A stretch of 64,000 nt of DNA, from contig JAGHVF010000011.1 in assembly GCA_018064425.1 (NCBI GenBank), forward strand, positions 1-64,000. Direction: 5' to 3'. Below are positions 46,189 to 55,376 of the stretch, piece by piece (positions within the stretch are counted from its first letter, which is position 1; every line of letters starts with the position of its first letter). A program made the translations under genes and the position numbers. The notes below the pieces were generated by a model. The model searched no databases. It was given only the letters and a program-made list of their open reading frames with translations, and was not told where the DNA came from. The stretch is from Candidatus Colinaster equi (lineage in GTDB: Bacteria > Bacillota > Clostridia > Lachnospirales > Lachnospiraceae).

Positions 46189-47073
46189 TTACTCATCCAA
46201 ATAATCAAAGGTTTCATCACCTTCATTTTCCCTATTATCATTTTTTCTTTTTTTATAGAATGCTTTGATAACAGGATGAAAATATCTGTTCATATTGGCA
46301 CCGATAAGTAACAAATACATGCTGAAGTATAACCACATCATAATAATAACAATCGTTGACAAACTTCCATATGTACTCATTCCGTCAAATTTATCAATAT
46401 AAATCGAGAAAAAGAGTGAATAGACACTCCAACCTATACCTGCAAATGCTGCACCCGGTATCTGAAATTTCAATTTAAGTTTAACATTTGGCAAAAACGT
46501 ATAAATAAGCGTAAACACAAAAGTCAAAATCACCCAGCCGAGCACAAATCTGTAATGAATAAAAAAGCCAACCACATCTGCAATATGCGGAACATATTTT
46601 GTTACGTAATTCATAACAATTTCACCAAGTGTTGACAATGCAAAACATAGCAAAACCGCCAGCATCGTTATCACCGTATAAAATGTTGCCTGTAATCTGA
46701 TAACAAAGAAATTTCGATTTTCAATAACTCCATGTGCAACATTGAGGCCCATCTGCAACCCCATCATTCCTTTTCCCGCTGACCATAATGCAACAATAAC
46801 AGCTATCGGCAAAATTGCTCCCGCTCTCATATACATCTGCTCAACAAAAGCCACTGCCACTCTGTCCAAAGCATCCGGCATTATTTTGGCAATCGCCTCT
46901 GTAAGTTGCGCCTCTGTTAAAGGGGTATATGTAATGATCGCACATACAACAAGCAAAATCGGTGCCAATGACATAAAAAAGAAAAAGGCCGTGCTGGATG
47001 CATACGCTGCAATATTATCACGCTTTAACTGATTTCCGAATTCATAAAAAATTTTATATAATTTCTTTACCAT
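46189..47073 (-). CDS. YihY/BrkB-family inner membrane protein
   Basis: 294 residues with six or so membrane helices (FFFFMSLAPILLVVCAIITY, ILPIAVIVALWSAGKGMMGL, VIIMMWLYFSMYLLLIGA). The AAYASSTAFFFFMSLAP and LWSAGKG segments are the family signature. Despite the old name RNase BN, family members are not nucleases; function unknown, possibly transport or envelope. The tail is charged (KKRKNDNRENEGDE). ATG at 47073 has AGGG nine bases upstream. It follows the probable 6S RNA and its terminator, so it may be transcribed by read-through. Confidence 0.88.
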   Translation of the reverse strand: MVKKLYKIFYEFGNQLKRDNIAAYASSTAFFFFMSLAPILLVVCAIITYTPLTEAQLTEAIAKIMPDALDRVAVAFVEQMYMRAGAILPIAVIVALWSAGKGMMGLQMGLNVAHGVIENRNFFVIRLQATFYTVITMLAVLLCFALSTLGEIVMNYVTKYVPHIADVVGFFIHYRFVLGWVILTFVFTLIYTFLPNVKLKLKFQIPGAAFAGIGWSVYSLFFSIYIDKFDGMSTYGSLSTIVIIMMWLYFSMYLLLIGANMNRYFHPVIKAFYKKRKNDNRENEGDETFDYLDE

Positions 47074-47087
47074 ATATTTTCCCTGTC

Positions 47088-47120
47088 ACAAGAAAAGCAG
47101 CTTAAACAAGCTGCTTTCTT
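47088..47120 (-). terminator. Terminator after the 6S-like RNA
   Basis: Minus-strand hairpin AAGAAAGCAGCTT-GTTT-AAGCTGCTTTTCTT; the right arm itself is T-rich (TTTTCTT). Confidence 0.75.
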
Positions 47121-47124
47121 AATA

Positions 47125-47303
47125 CGCCCAAGTAACAGGCTCCTGTATTTTGACTCCTAGCTATCGGCTAGGTGGGTTACCGCAATCTGACTTCTGCCTT
47201 CCACTGATATAATGAGGCCTGACATCTATCAGAAGATATAAGTGTCCCTTTTAAAGTAAATGTAGGTTCAAAACATCAGGTAAATCCTGTTCTCAGGTTA
47301 CTT
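47125..47303 (-). ncRNA. ssrS: Probable 6S RNA (ssrS)
   Basis: A ~180-base stretch without ORF has its own consensus promoter and terminator. The 5' end AAGTAAC can pair with the 3' end GTTACTT, giving the closed rod expected for 6S RNA, and the interior TGATGTTTTGAACC ... GGGACACTTATAT recalls clostridial 6S sequences as I remember them. 6S RNA mimics an open promoter and binds SigA RNA polymerase. I could not run a covariance search, so another structured RNA remains possible. It explains most of the 285 bases between the YihY-family gene and the 7TM kinase. Confidence 0.6.
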
Positions 47304-47305
47304 AA

Positions 47306-47334
47306 ATTATAAGATATTCTGCACCATTTTTCAA
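47306..47334 (-). promoter_or_regulatory. Promoter of the 6S-like RNA
   Basis: Minus strand -35 TTGAAA (47329-47334), 17-base spacer, perfect -10 TATAAT (47306-47311), starting RNA about at AAGTAACC. Confidence 0.8.
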
Positions 47335-47358
47335 CCATAGTTAAATCATTAACACATA

Positions 47359-49746
47359 CTATGACTTAACAATTTTGTCCGAAGGCAACAGCTTATACAA
47401 GACATTATGTAAGGTCTTGGCATTAACAGGTTTTGAGATATAATCATCAAATCCTTCTTTACTGTATACATCTCTTGAATCATTTGTAACATTTGCCGTC
47501 AGCATAACAGCCGGCGTATTTACATTAACATTATTTTCATTGCTTCTTATCTCACGTAATGCCTCAATTCCGTCTTTATCCGGCATCATATGATCCAAGA
47601 AAATCAAATCATATTTTTTATTTAGCGAAAGGCTGACACACTCATCTGCACTTAATGCCGTATCCACTTTAATTCTTGTATCACTCAGCAGCTTCTCAAA
47701 TACAATAATATTGACTTTAACATCGTCAACCACAAGTATTTCAGCTTCGGGCGCAGTAAAGTTCGTCAACGAATCCGTTGCCCTTTGATTATTCTTTATT
47801 TTTTCATCATCATTAATCTCGGCAATGCCTTGCGGAATAACAACTCTAAACAGCGAGCCTTCACCAAACGTACTATCGACTTCAATTGTTCCGTGCATTA
47901 ATTCAACCAACTGACCTGTTATTGCCAGTCCAAGTCCCGTGCCTTCAATATTTCTGTTGTGCAATTCATCAGCTCTGACAAAGGCTTTAAACAAACCGGC
48001 TTTATCTTCATCGCGAATTCCTACACCTGTATCTTTAACATCAATACACAAACTCAACCTGTCGCTTTCAACGTTCTTAAAAAACGCTCTTATCGAAATC
48101 GAGCCCTTATTGGTATACTTAACAGCATTTGTCAAAAGATTGGTAACAATCTGCCTTATTCTTACATCGTCGCCCCTAAGAACAGTCGGAAAACCGCGTT
48201 GAATATCAACATTGATTTTAAGTCCTTTTTCATCCGCTCTCTTCTTAATCATATTACGACAACTACCCAGCAATTCATACAAATCATATGTGTTTTCACA
48301 TATCTTCATATTTCCGGATTCAAGTCGTGAAAAATCAAGAATATCATTAACAAGTGTCAAAAGCATGTTACCGGATTTATCCACCTGTTTTGCATATTCG
48401 ATAATCTTATCATCGTCGGTCTCTCGCAAGATTACTTCATTCATTCCAAGTACAGCATTTATCGGAGTTCTTATCTCATGAGACATCGTTGACAGGAAAT
48501 TGGACTTCATTAAAGCAATCTCTGTTGCCTTGGTTCGCTCCTTTTCGGTAGTCAATATATCAGCAAAGCCTTGTGAAAAGCAGAAAAAGCAAAGTATCGC
48601 AAAACCGCCGCAAAGCCACGTTGCATCGCAATCACCGGGATGTGCAATAAAATCCGCAATCTGAAAAGTACCGATAAACATATTGCCTATAAAGCCATAT
48701 AGTACTCTAATATAATTGTACGCATATCCCGCCTTAAAATCCATAACAAGCGTAACGCATATTACCACCGAATATGCGTAAATGAGTGCAAATATCGTAG
48801 GCAATCCCTGATACAAATCAGATATACATGTAAACTGCAAAATTGCCCTAAACAACATATGGATTAATGCAGCAAGCACAAATCCAAAGTGCCATTTTGC
48901 ATATCTGTTCTTTTGTATAGAATTGAAATACATTGCAACCGGTATCGGAAACAGCATCAACATAAACGCCGGAACAAGACTGATACCTTTAATATTAGCA
49001 AAAAGCATATCTCTGAACGACGATTGAGTAATATTCCACATCGACAAAATAAACATTGCCCAGCCAATATAATCGTATCTGTACATTCCGTTTGTAACCT
49101 GCTTAATAAACAATCCGAGTATTACACTGATTACACCAAGTACAAAAAACGAAACTGCCATGATGAAAGCAAATGTATTATTTTTGAAATACTGATCGAT
49201 AATGGCCACTTTCTCGCCACAGTAGATTTCCGAAAAATATCTTTTATTATTTAATAAGCCCGTTGCTTCAATTCGTATTGTTTTGCCAATATCAGACCTA
49301 TACATCGGAATATATATGTTTCTATTCACATAATCATTCCTAAACGGTTTGGCCTCCATATCGTTTATGAATCTTCCACGTACCGCACCATCAACATACA
49401 TTGTCACGTTCTGTGCAACAATACGCGTAGATAAATAATCTTTATCCGTTAACGGCTCAATAATCTGATGTTCCAACACGATTTTGTCCGTCGCATTACA
49501 CTTTACAATTGCAGGCATAGCCACTTGCTCACATTGGCCACTAGGGAAAGTTAACGTCCAATTACCATTCATTGTCACGCATGTATGGTTTCTCAATTCC
49601 GAATAACCGGCATATGTCATGTTACGTATTCCGACATATATTATCGTTCCCACAACGCATGCAATAAATATAATATCAACCAGCAATCTTAAGATATCAA
49701 TCTCTTTTTTGCCCCATACAAAGCCTTTATTTTTCGCTTTCCCCAT
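47359..49746 (-). CDS. 7TM-receptor hybrid histidine kinase
   Basis: 795 residues. N-terminal helix, extracellular beta domain (~50-185; MYVDGAVRGRFIND, IYIPMYRSDIGKTIRIEATG) like that of 7TMR-DISM receptors, seven membrane helices (~190-395), phosphoacceptor box STMSHEIRTPINAVLGMNE, ATPase domain (NLLTNAVKYT, DTGVGI, EGTGLGLAI) and receiver domain with VDD, acceptor aspartate in IFLDHMMPDKDG and lysine in ISKPV. No output domain, so phosphate must pass to another protein. 17 bases after the second ABC gene, ribosome site GGGGTG; probably senses or controls what the transporter handles. Confidence 0.9.
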   Translation of the reverse strand: MGKAKNKGFVWGKKEIDILRLLVDIIFIACVVGTIIYVGIRNMTYAGYSELRNHTCVTMNGNWTLTFPSGQCEQVAMPAIVKCNATDKIVLEHQIIEPLTDKDYLSTRIVAQNVTMYVDGAVRGRFINDMEAKPFRNDYVNRNIYIPMYRSDIGKTIRIEATGLLNNKRYFSEIYCGEKVAIIDQYFKNNTFAFIMAVSFFVLGVISVILGLFIKQVTNGMYRYDYIGWAMFILSMWNITQSSFRDMLFANIKGISLVPAFMLMLFPIPVAMYFNSIQKNRYAKWHFGFVLAALIHMLFRAILQFTCISDLYQGLPTIFALIYAYSVVICVTLVMDFKAGYAYNYIRVLYGFIGNMFIGTFQIADFIAHPGDCDATWLCGGFAILCFFCFSQGFADILTTEKERTKATEIALMKSNFLSTMSHEIRTPINAVLGMNEVILRETDDDKIIEYAKQVDKSGNMLLTLVNDILDFSRLESGNMKICENTYDLYELLGSCRNMIKKRADEKGLKINVDIQRGFPTVLRGDDVRIRQIVTNLLTNAVKYTNKGSISIRAFFKNVESDRLSLCIDVKDTGVGIRDEDKAGLFKAFVRADELHNRNIEGTGLGLAITGQLVELMHGTIEVDSTFGEGSLFRVVIPQGIAEINDDEKIKNNQRATDSLTNFTAPEAEILVVDDVKVNIIVFEKLLSDTRIKVDTALSADECVSLSLNKKYDLIFLDHMMPDKDGIEALREIRSNENNVNVNTPAVMLTANVTNDSRDVYSKEGFDDYISKPVNAKTLHNVLYKLLPSDKIVKS

Positions 49747-49763
49747 ACATTCACCCCAAAAGA

Positions 49764-51662
49764 TTATGCAATACTGTTACCCGTATATAACTGATAGTAT
49801 TTTCCTTTTTGGCTAATCAGCTCATCGTGTGTACCACGCTCAATGATTCTGCCTTGTTCAAGCACCATAATACAGTCAGCATTTTTGACAGTTGACAGTC
49901 TATGTGCAATAACAAACGTTGTTCTGCCTTTCATCAACTTATCCATACCGTCTTGAACAATTTTTTCCGTTCTCGTATCTATACTCGATGTCGCCTCATC
50001 TAAAATGAGCACCGGCGGATTACCTATTGCAGCCCTCGCAATAGCCAACAGCTGTCTTTGACCATGACTTAAATTAGCGCCATCACCTGTTAACATTGTA
50101 TCATATCCTTCAGGTAATCTTCTAATAAAACCGTCAGCATTTGCAAGTTTTGCAGCCGCAATTATTTCCTCTTTTGTTGCATCAAGTTTTCCATATCGTA
50201 TATTATCTGCAACAGTACCCGTAAAAAGATGCGTATCTTGCAAAACTATTCCTAAGCTATGACGTAAATCAGCTTTTCGAATCTTATTAATATTTATTCC
50301 GTCATAACGGATTTTACCATCCTGAATATCGTAAAAACGATTAATAAGATTGGTTATTGTTGTTTTTCCGGCACCTGTTGATCCTACAAATGCAATCTTC
50401 TGACCGGGATCTGCAAACATTTCTATATTATGAAGTACCATCTTGTCTTCATTATATCCAAATGTCACATCATCAAACAGTACTCCGCCTTCCCATTCTT
50501 TATATTCAACTTTTCCGTCAGCCTGATGTGTATGTTTCCACATCCAACGTCCGGTTCTTTCTTCAGTCTCGACAATTTTACCGTTTTCTTCTTTAACATT
50601 AACCAAAACAACATATCCGTCATCAGTCTCTTTTGTCTCATCAAGAAGATTAAAAATTCTGTCCGCGCCGGCAAGTGCCATTACAATAGAGCTTATTTGC
50701 ATACTCACCTGATTGATAGGCATATTAAAGCTCTTATTAAATGTAAGAAAACTTGCAAGTGCGCCCAAAGTCAATCCTGTCCATCCATTAAGTGCAAGCA
50801 CTCCTCCCACTACCGCACACAACACATAACTAATGTTACCAATCTGTGCGTTAATTGGGCCTAAAATATTACCATATTTATTAGCATTGTATGCAGAATC
50901 ACATAAATTATTATTGAGCACTTCAAATTCATCAATGCATTCTTTCTCATGGCAGAATACTTTAACAACCTTCATGCCATTCATCATTTCTTCAATATAT
51001 CCGTTCGCCGCGCCTATATCTTTCTGCTGTTTGACGAAAAATTTACCTGATAATCCACCGGCCCACTTTGCCGAGAACATCATAATAAAGACCATAATAA
51101 GAGTAACAAATGTAAGCGGTATGCTAAGTGATATCATACTAATAAGTACCGCAACAATTGTCAAAACGCTCTCAACCAACATAGGTATTGTCTGACTAAC
51201 AACCTGTCTAAGCGTATCCACATCATTGGTATATATACTCATAATATCGCCATGACTATGTGTATCAAAATACTTTATCGGCAGGCTTTCCATATGCGTA
51301 AAAATCTCATCACGCAAATTACGCTGAACTCCCTGAGTAATGATTACCATGAGTTTCTTATTGGCAAACACAGATAAGCAACCGATTGCATAGAATCCGG
51401 CCACTCTGATAATTGCATTCCTCAGCGGTGTAAAATCAGGCGTAGCCACATCAAGCAAATATGGGGTAATATAATCATCAATCAGGCTCTTCATAAACAA
51501 AGTACCCTGTACACTTGCCAAAACAGATATAAGAATAAGTGCAAATACGATACCAAAATGTACACCGTAATCCTTGAAGATATATTTTATTAAACGGGCA
51601 AATACTTTACCCGGATTCTCTACCGAAGGCTTAACACCTCGTTGTACTCTTCTGCCGGGCAT
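49764..51662 (-). CDS. ABC exporter half, canonical ATP site residues
   Basis: 632 residues from ATG at 51662; the ORF track uses an ATG four codons earlier, where AAAGG abuts the start and cannot work well, while GGTG sits six bases before the chosen start. Six-helix exporter membrane domain (~40-330) then ATPase domain: Walker A GSTGAGKTTITNL, Walker B LILDEATSS with the catalytic glutamate, H-loop VIAHRLS. The signature motif is altered (LSHGQ). An ~35-residue insertion rich in charged residues (KEENGKIVETEERTG) precedes the ATPase domain. Partner of the next gene, one base apart, forming a heterodimer of the TM287/288 kind. Substrate unknown: drug, lipid or peptide export. Confidence 0.9.
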   Translation of the reverse strand: MPGRRVQRGVKPSVENPGKVFARLIKYIFKDYGVHFGIVFALILISVLASVQGTLFMKSLIDDYITPYLLDVATPDFTPLRNAIIRVAGFYAIGCLSVFANKKLMVIITQGVQRNLRDEIFTHMESLPIKYFDTHSHGDIMSIYTNDVDTLRQVVSQTIPMLVESVLTIVAVLISMISLSIPLTFVTLIMVFIMMFSAKWAGGLSGKFFVKQQKDIGAANGYIEEMMNGMKVVKVFCHEKECIDEFEVLNNNLCDSAYNANKYGNILGPINAQIGNISYVLCAVVGGVLALNGWTGLTLGALASFLTFNKSFNMPINQVSMQISSIVMALAGADRIFNLLDETKETDDGYVVLVNVKEENGKIVETEERTGRWMWKHTHQADGKVEYKEWEGGVLFDDVTFGYNEDKMVLHNIEMFADPGQKIAFVGSTGAGKTTITNLINRFYDIQDGKIRYDGININKIRKADLRHSLGIVLQDTHLFTGTVADNIRYGKLDATKEEIIAAAKLANADGFIRRLPEGYDTMLTGDGANLSHGQRQLLAIARAAIGNPPVLILDEATSSIDTRTEKIVQDGMDKLMKGRTTFVIAHRLSTVKNADCIMVLEQGRIIERGTHDELISQKGKYYQLYTGNSIA

Positions 51663-51663
51663 A

Positions 51664-53424
51664 TTATTCACCATCCTTTCCGGATTTCACATCAAAATCA
51701 CCGAATCCGCCGCCTGTTTGCGACTCATATACTTCACGATAGATTGCATTACTTTCAAGCAATTCTTCATGTGTTCCAAATCCGTTAATTCTACCTTCAT
51801 CCATAACAATTATTCTGTCAGCATCCATAACAGAACTGATTCTCTGTGCAATAATAAGCTTTGTTGTATTCGGTATTTCCTCTCTGAAGGATTTACGAAT
51901 TTTTGCATCCGTAGCTGTATCTACAGCACTGGTGCTATCATCCAATATCAAGACTTTCGGATTTTTAAGTAATGCTCTTGCGATACACAGTCTCTGTTTC
52001 TGTCCTCCCGAAACATTGTTACCGCCCTGTTCTATATGCGTATTATAGCCATCCGGGAATCTGTTAATAAATTCATCGGCACATGCAAGTTTTGCGGCAT
52101 AAATACATTCATCGTCAGTCGCATTCATATTGCCCCATCTCAAATTATCAAATATTGAGCCTGAAAACAGAGTGTTGGCCTGAAGAACAACAGCAACCTT
52201 ATTTCGTATCACTTCAAGATCATAGTCTTTAACCGATACTCCGCCGACTTTCACATCACCGCTTGATACATCATATAGTCGACTGATTAAATTAACAAGT
52301 GAAGTCTTGGCACTGCCTGTCGAACCGATAATACCTATAACTTCGCCGCTTTTGATATGTAGATTTATATCCTTCAACACATACTCATCTGCTGATTTGC
52401 TATATGCAAAATTGACATTTTCAAAATCAATTGAGCCATCTTTAACTTCATATATTGGATTTGCAGGATTGACAATCGAACTTTCCTCTGCAAGAACTTC
52501 ATATATTCTCTGAATAGAAGCCGATCCCATTGAAAACATAATAAAAATGATTGAAACCATCATTAAGCTCATTAATATATTCATACAATATGCAAGTAAG
52601 CTCATTAATTCGCCTGTTGTAAGTGAATTAACCGCAATCATCTTTGCGCCTACCCAGCTAATCAATAATATGCATGAATAAATTACAATTTGCATAGCGG
52701 GTGCCTGATAAACAGTTGCCCCTTCTGCTTTACTGAATATCTGATATATAGCCTCACTTGCCTTCTTAAATTTGCTTATCTCCTCGTCTTCTCTAACATA
52801 CGCCTTTACAACTCTTATAGCAGAAACATTCTCCTGAACCGACGCATTAAGTTCGTCATATTTCGGAAAAGCCTGTTTAAAATATCCCATTGCTCGACGT
52901 ATAAGGAAAAAGAGAATAATTGCCAGCACAAATACAGCCCCCAAATAGATGCATGCAATTTTTGGGCTAATAATAAATGCCATAATAAGTGCAATTATCA
53001 AACTCGACGGAGCTCTCATCATCATTCGTAAACACATCTGATAACCCATTTGCAGTGTATTTACATCCGTTGTTAATCTTGTTACAAGTCCCGCTGTAGA
53101 GAACTTATCTATATTAGCAAAGCTGAAAGTCTGAATATTATCAAACATCGCTTTACGAAGATTCTTGGCAAAGCCGGTGCTTGCCTTCGAAGCATATATT
53201 CCACCTAACAATCCTGCAATCAAACCAATTGCAGCAATTACAAACATTAATCCTCCGATTTTAATAATATGATTCATATCTCCGGCTGTAACGCCCTTAT
53301 CAATAATCGAAGTCATAAGATAGGGAATCAGCATTTCCATTCCCGCTTCAATAATCATATATATTGGGGTTGCAATAGATGCAGCCTTATATTCTTTTAC
53401 TTCATGTAATATTCTTTTAAGCAT
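51664..53424 (-). CDS. ABC exporter half with degenerate ATP site residues
   Basis: 586 residues. Six-helix exporter domain followed by an ATPase domain with Walker A GSTGSAKTSL (Ala for the usual Gly), Walker B LILDDSTSA (Asp for the catalytic Glu), H-loop IIAQR (Gln for His) and an intact signature VSGGQKQR. These substitutions give the composite ATPase one consensus and one degenerate site, as known for heterodimeric exporters. First gene of the exporter-kinase operon; AGGAAG ribosome site. No convincing promoter is seen in the ~25 bases between the pckA terminator and the start. Confidence 0.9.
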   Translation of the reverse strand: MLKRILHEVKEYKAASIATPIYMIIEAGMEMLIPYLMTSIIDKGVTAGDMNHIIKIGGLMFVIAAIGLIAGLLGGIYASKASTGFAKNLRKAMFDNIQTFSFANIDKFSTAGLVTRLTTDVNTLQMGYQMCLRMMMRAPSSLIIALIMAFIISPKIACIYLGAVFVLAIILFFLIRRAMGYFKQAFPKYDELNASVQENVSAIRVVKAYVREDEEISKFKKASEAIYQIFSKAEGATVYQAPAMQIVIYSCILLISWVGAKMIAVNSLTTGELMSLLAYCMNILMSLMMVSIIFIMFSMGSASIQRIYEVLAEESSIVNPANPIYEVKDGSIDFENVNFAYSKSADEYVLKDINLHIKSGEVIGIIGSTGSAKTSLVNLISRLYDVSSGDVKVGGVSVKDYDLEVIRNKVAVVLQANTLFSGSIFDNLRWGNMNATDDECIYAAKLACADEFINRFPDGYNTHIEQGGNNVSGGQKQRLCIARALLKNPKVLILDDSTSAVDTATDAKIRKSFREEIPNTTKLIIAQRISSVMDADRIIVMDEGRINGFGTHEELLESNAIYREVYESQTGGGFGDFDVKSGKDGE

Positions 53425-53450
53425 TTCTTCCTACCACAATAATCTAATGT

Positions 53451-53496
53451 AAAATGGGGGCAATAATAGAAATTACTATCATTGCCCCCACATTTT
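53451..53496 (-). terminator. Intrinsic terminator after pckA
   Basis: Long hairpin with TGGGGGCAAT / ATTGCCCCCA core, extended by AAAAT/ATTTT arms; minus-strand tail TTTTACATT. 16 bases after the pckA stop. Confidence 0.82.
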
Positions 53497-53512
53497 ATTT
53501 ACAGAAAAATAA

Positions 53513-55228
53513 TTAGCACTGAGCTACAAGCTTCTCAAGAGCTGCAAGAGCCTCATCAGGAAGCTTATCATAACCTTCCTTCTTCTCAGCAAATCCCTTA
53601 ACAGCATCTACACGGTTCTGCATAGCTGCCTTAAGAGCTGCCTTATACTCAGCATTGTTCATATCAGGCTTGAAATCAGCTGTCTTTCCTGACCAATCAT
53701 ACATAATCTCGATATCATCGAAATTACCCCACTTCTCAAACTTAGCCTTTCCTTCAACGATTGTCTCAAGAATACCAAGTGTATCAGCAGGCTTACACTT
53801 TGTTCCCATAAAGTCACCTGTGTTAACAATGTAGCAATCTACATTCTTCTCACTAACAAGCTTCTTGAACTTCTCGTAATCATTTACAAGAGGATATGTT
53901 CTGAATGGGTTAGCATAAGGAACAATACGAAGAGCATTCATATCTGTACCTGCAGCAACTCGCTCAGCTGTTGAAGTCTTTGTTGCAAGAGTAGCACCCA
54001 TTACAGATGCAAGTGCAGCACCTTTAAGCTTAACTACTGGTGGGATTGTAGGATCCTTCATAATCCAGAAAATAGCATTAACAGGAGCATCAATCTTATC
54101 TACACGGTTAGGGCTCCAAAGCTTTGACTTAATAGCACGACCGTTACCGTTACGGATATCTTCTGTTACAAGCTGAACCTTACCATTCTCATCAAGAGTA
54201 GCTGAACAGTTCTGAACTGTAAGAAGGTACTCATTATCAGGACATCCTGTAGGATAATCTGCTGTCTTATCGAAGTATGTAGGCTCAAGAGCTACTGATG
54301 AACATGTATCAGTATTAATGATAAATGCATCATCATGAAGAACCTTGATACCGCCGAATGCATCATACTTACCTGCATGCTTAGCATGTGTAAGTGTTGA
54401 CTTACCTGATCCTGAAAGACCATATACAGATGCAACGAACTTCTTACCACCTTCAAGAGAGTACTCTTTCTGTCCACCGTGGCAAGATGCATATCCGTTA
54501 CGGTTTGCAAGTGCCCATGCCATTGTAAGTGTACCCTTCTTGTGCTCACCAAAGTACTTCATACCAAGGATAGCAGCACAGTTCTGGTTTGTATCAAAAT
54601 AGCAAAGTGTAAGTGGATCGCTTAAGCAGCTGTAATCAACATCAGGAGCTTCTTCAGGTACCCACTGAGGATCAGAGAAGATATAGATATCAGGCTCTTT
54701 ACCATCACCGATAGGCTTAGAGTCTCTGTACATCTTTACATACTCATCTGACATATACTGGAAGTTGAGCATCCAGTTATAAAGAAGGTTCTCTTCTCCT
54801 TCCGGAATAAGAAGATGAGCCTTTGCCATGAATTCCTTATCAAGACCTACAAAACATGTTGCATGATACATTGTCTTCCAACGTGTCTTATATACAGCGT
54901 CCATAACAACCTTATCAAGCTTTACTTCATCAACGCCGGGCTCACCCTTAATACGACGAGCTGCTGCGTAACGTCCTGTAACAGCACCATCATTGAAAAG
55001 AAGAACCTTTGCGTCCTTATCAAGTCCGAATGTTTCACCATCCTTTACAGGCATATCTGTAACGATAGTTCCCGGTGAATTCTTTGCTAACTCATAAGCT
55101 TCCTTAAGAGTCTCAACCTTTACTACATTGTTGCCGTAGAAAGCGCCTTCGATGATTGATCTTGTTCTTGAAAAGCCAACCTTTCCTGCGCCAATCTCAG
55201 CTATTGGATAATAAGCTTTTGTTGACAT
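53513..55228 (-). CDS. pckA: Phosphoenolpyruvate carboxykinase (ATP type, divergent branch)
   Basis: 571 residues from ATG at 55228 with GGAGGATG; the ORF track extends 16 codons too far. It interconverts oxaloacetate and PEP with ATP/ADP; in fermenters it often runs toward oxaloacetate to gain ATP. Visible motifs are the P-loop GLSGSGKSTLTHA, the metal site LHDDAFIINT and the C-terminal TSTAERVAAG ... NPFRTYPL adenine/arginine region. The chain is longer than the ~530 residues of the classical enzyme and the P-loop differs from GLSGTGKTTLS. Codon use is strongly biased (CTT, AAG, AAC-rich), pointing to high expression. The promoter carries a perfect palindrome. Confidence 0.92.
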   Translation of the reverse strand: MSTKAYYPIAEIGAGKVGFSRTRSIIEGAFYGNNVVKVETLKEAYELAKNSPGTIVTDMPVKDGETFGLDKDAKVLLFNDGAVTGRYAAARRIKGEPGVDEVKLDKVVMDAVYKTRWKTMYHATCFVGLDKEFMAKAHLLIPEGEENLLYNWMLNFQYMSDEYVKMYRDSKPIGDGKEPDIYIFSDPQWVPEEAPDVDYSCLSDPLTLCYFDTNQNCAAILGMKYFGEHKKGTLTMAWALANRNGYASCHGGQKEYSLEGGKKFVASVYGLSGSGKSTLTHAKHAGKYDAFGGIKVLHDDAFIINTDTCSSVALEPTYFDKTADYPTGCPDNEYLLTVQNCSATLDENGKVQLVTEDIRNGNGRAIKSKLWSPNRVDKIDAPVNAIFWIMKDPTIPPVVKLKGAALASVMGATLATKTSTAERVAAGTDMNALRIVPYANPFRTYPLVNDYEKFKKLVSEKNVDCYIVNTGDFMGTKCKPADTLGILETIVEGKAKFEKWGNFDDIEIMYDWSGKTADFKPDMNNAEYKAALKAAMQNRVDAVKGFAEKKEGYDKLPDEALAALEKLVAQC

Positions 55229-55293
55229 ATAGTCATCCTCCTTTATTAATACGCGGGAAAAAGATATTCCCTGCAATTTTGCACATCTACATA

Positions 55294-55322
55294 ATTATTA
55301 CAAATTCAATTTGTAATGTCAA
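55294..55322 (-). promoter_or_regulatory. pckA promoter
   Basis: Minus strand perfect -35 TTGACA (55317-55322), 17-base spacer, -10 AATAAT (55294-55299; TAATAA one base over is an alternative). Leaves a ~60-base leader. No clear terminator separates it from the aminopeptidase P gene upstream. Confidence 0.75.
55297..55317. promoter_or_regulatory. Perfect 21-base palindrome, likely operator of pckA
   Basis: ATTACAAATT-n-AATTTGTAAT, ten-base arms without a mismatch, fills the spacer between -35 and -10. A dimeric repressor bound here would block RNA polymerase. The regulator is not recognisable from the motif. Confidence 0.75.
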
Positions 55323-55376
55323 TGATAAGCATCCAAAATTCTCTGTAAAAAAATGTCATCTTTTGCAAAAAAAATG

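Noticed and set aside
53425-53460. Promoter for the ABC exporter
   Set aside because: TTGCCC and TATTGT can be read at 16 bases but overlap the pckA terminator stem and match poorly.
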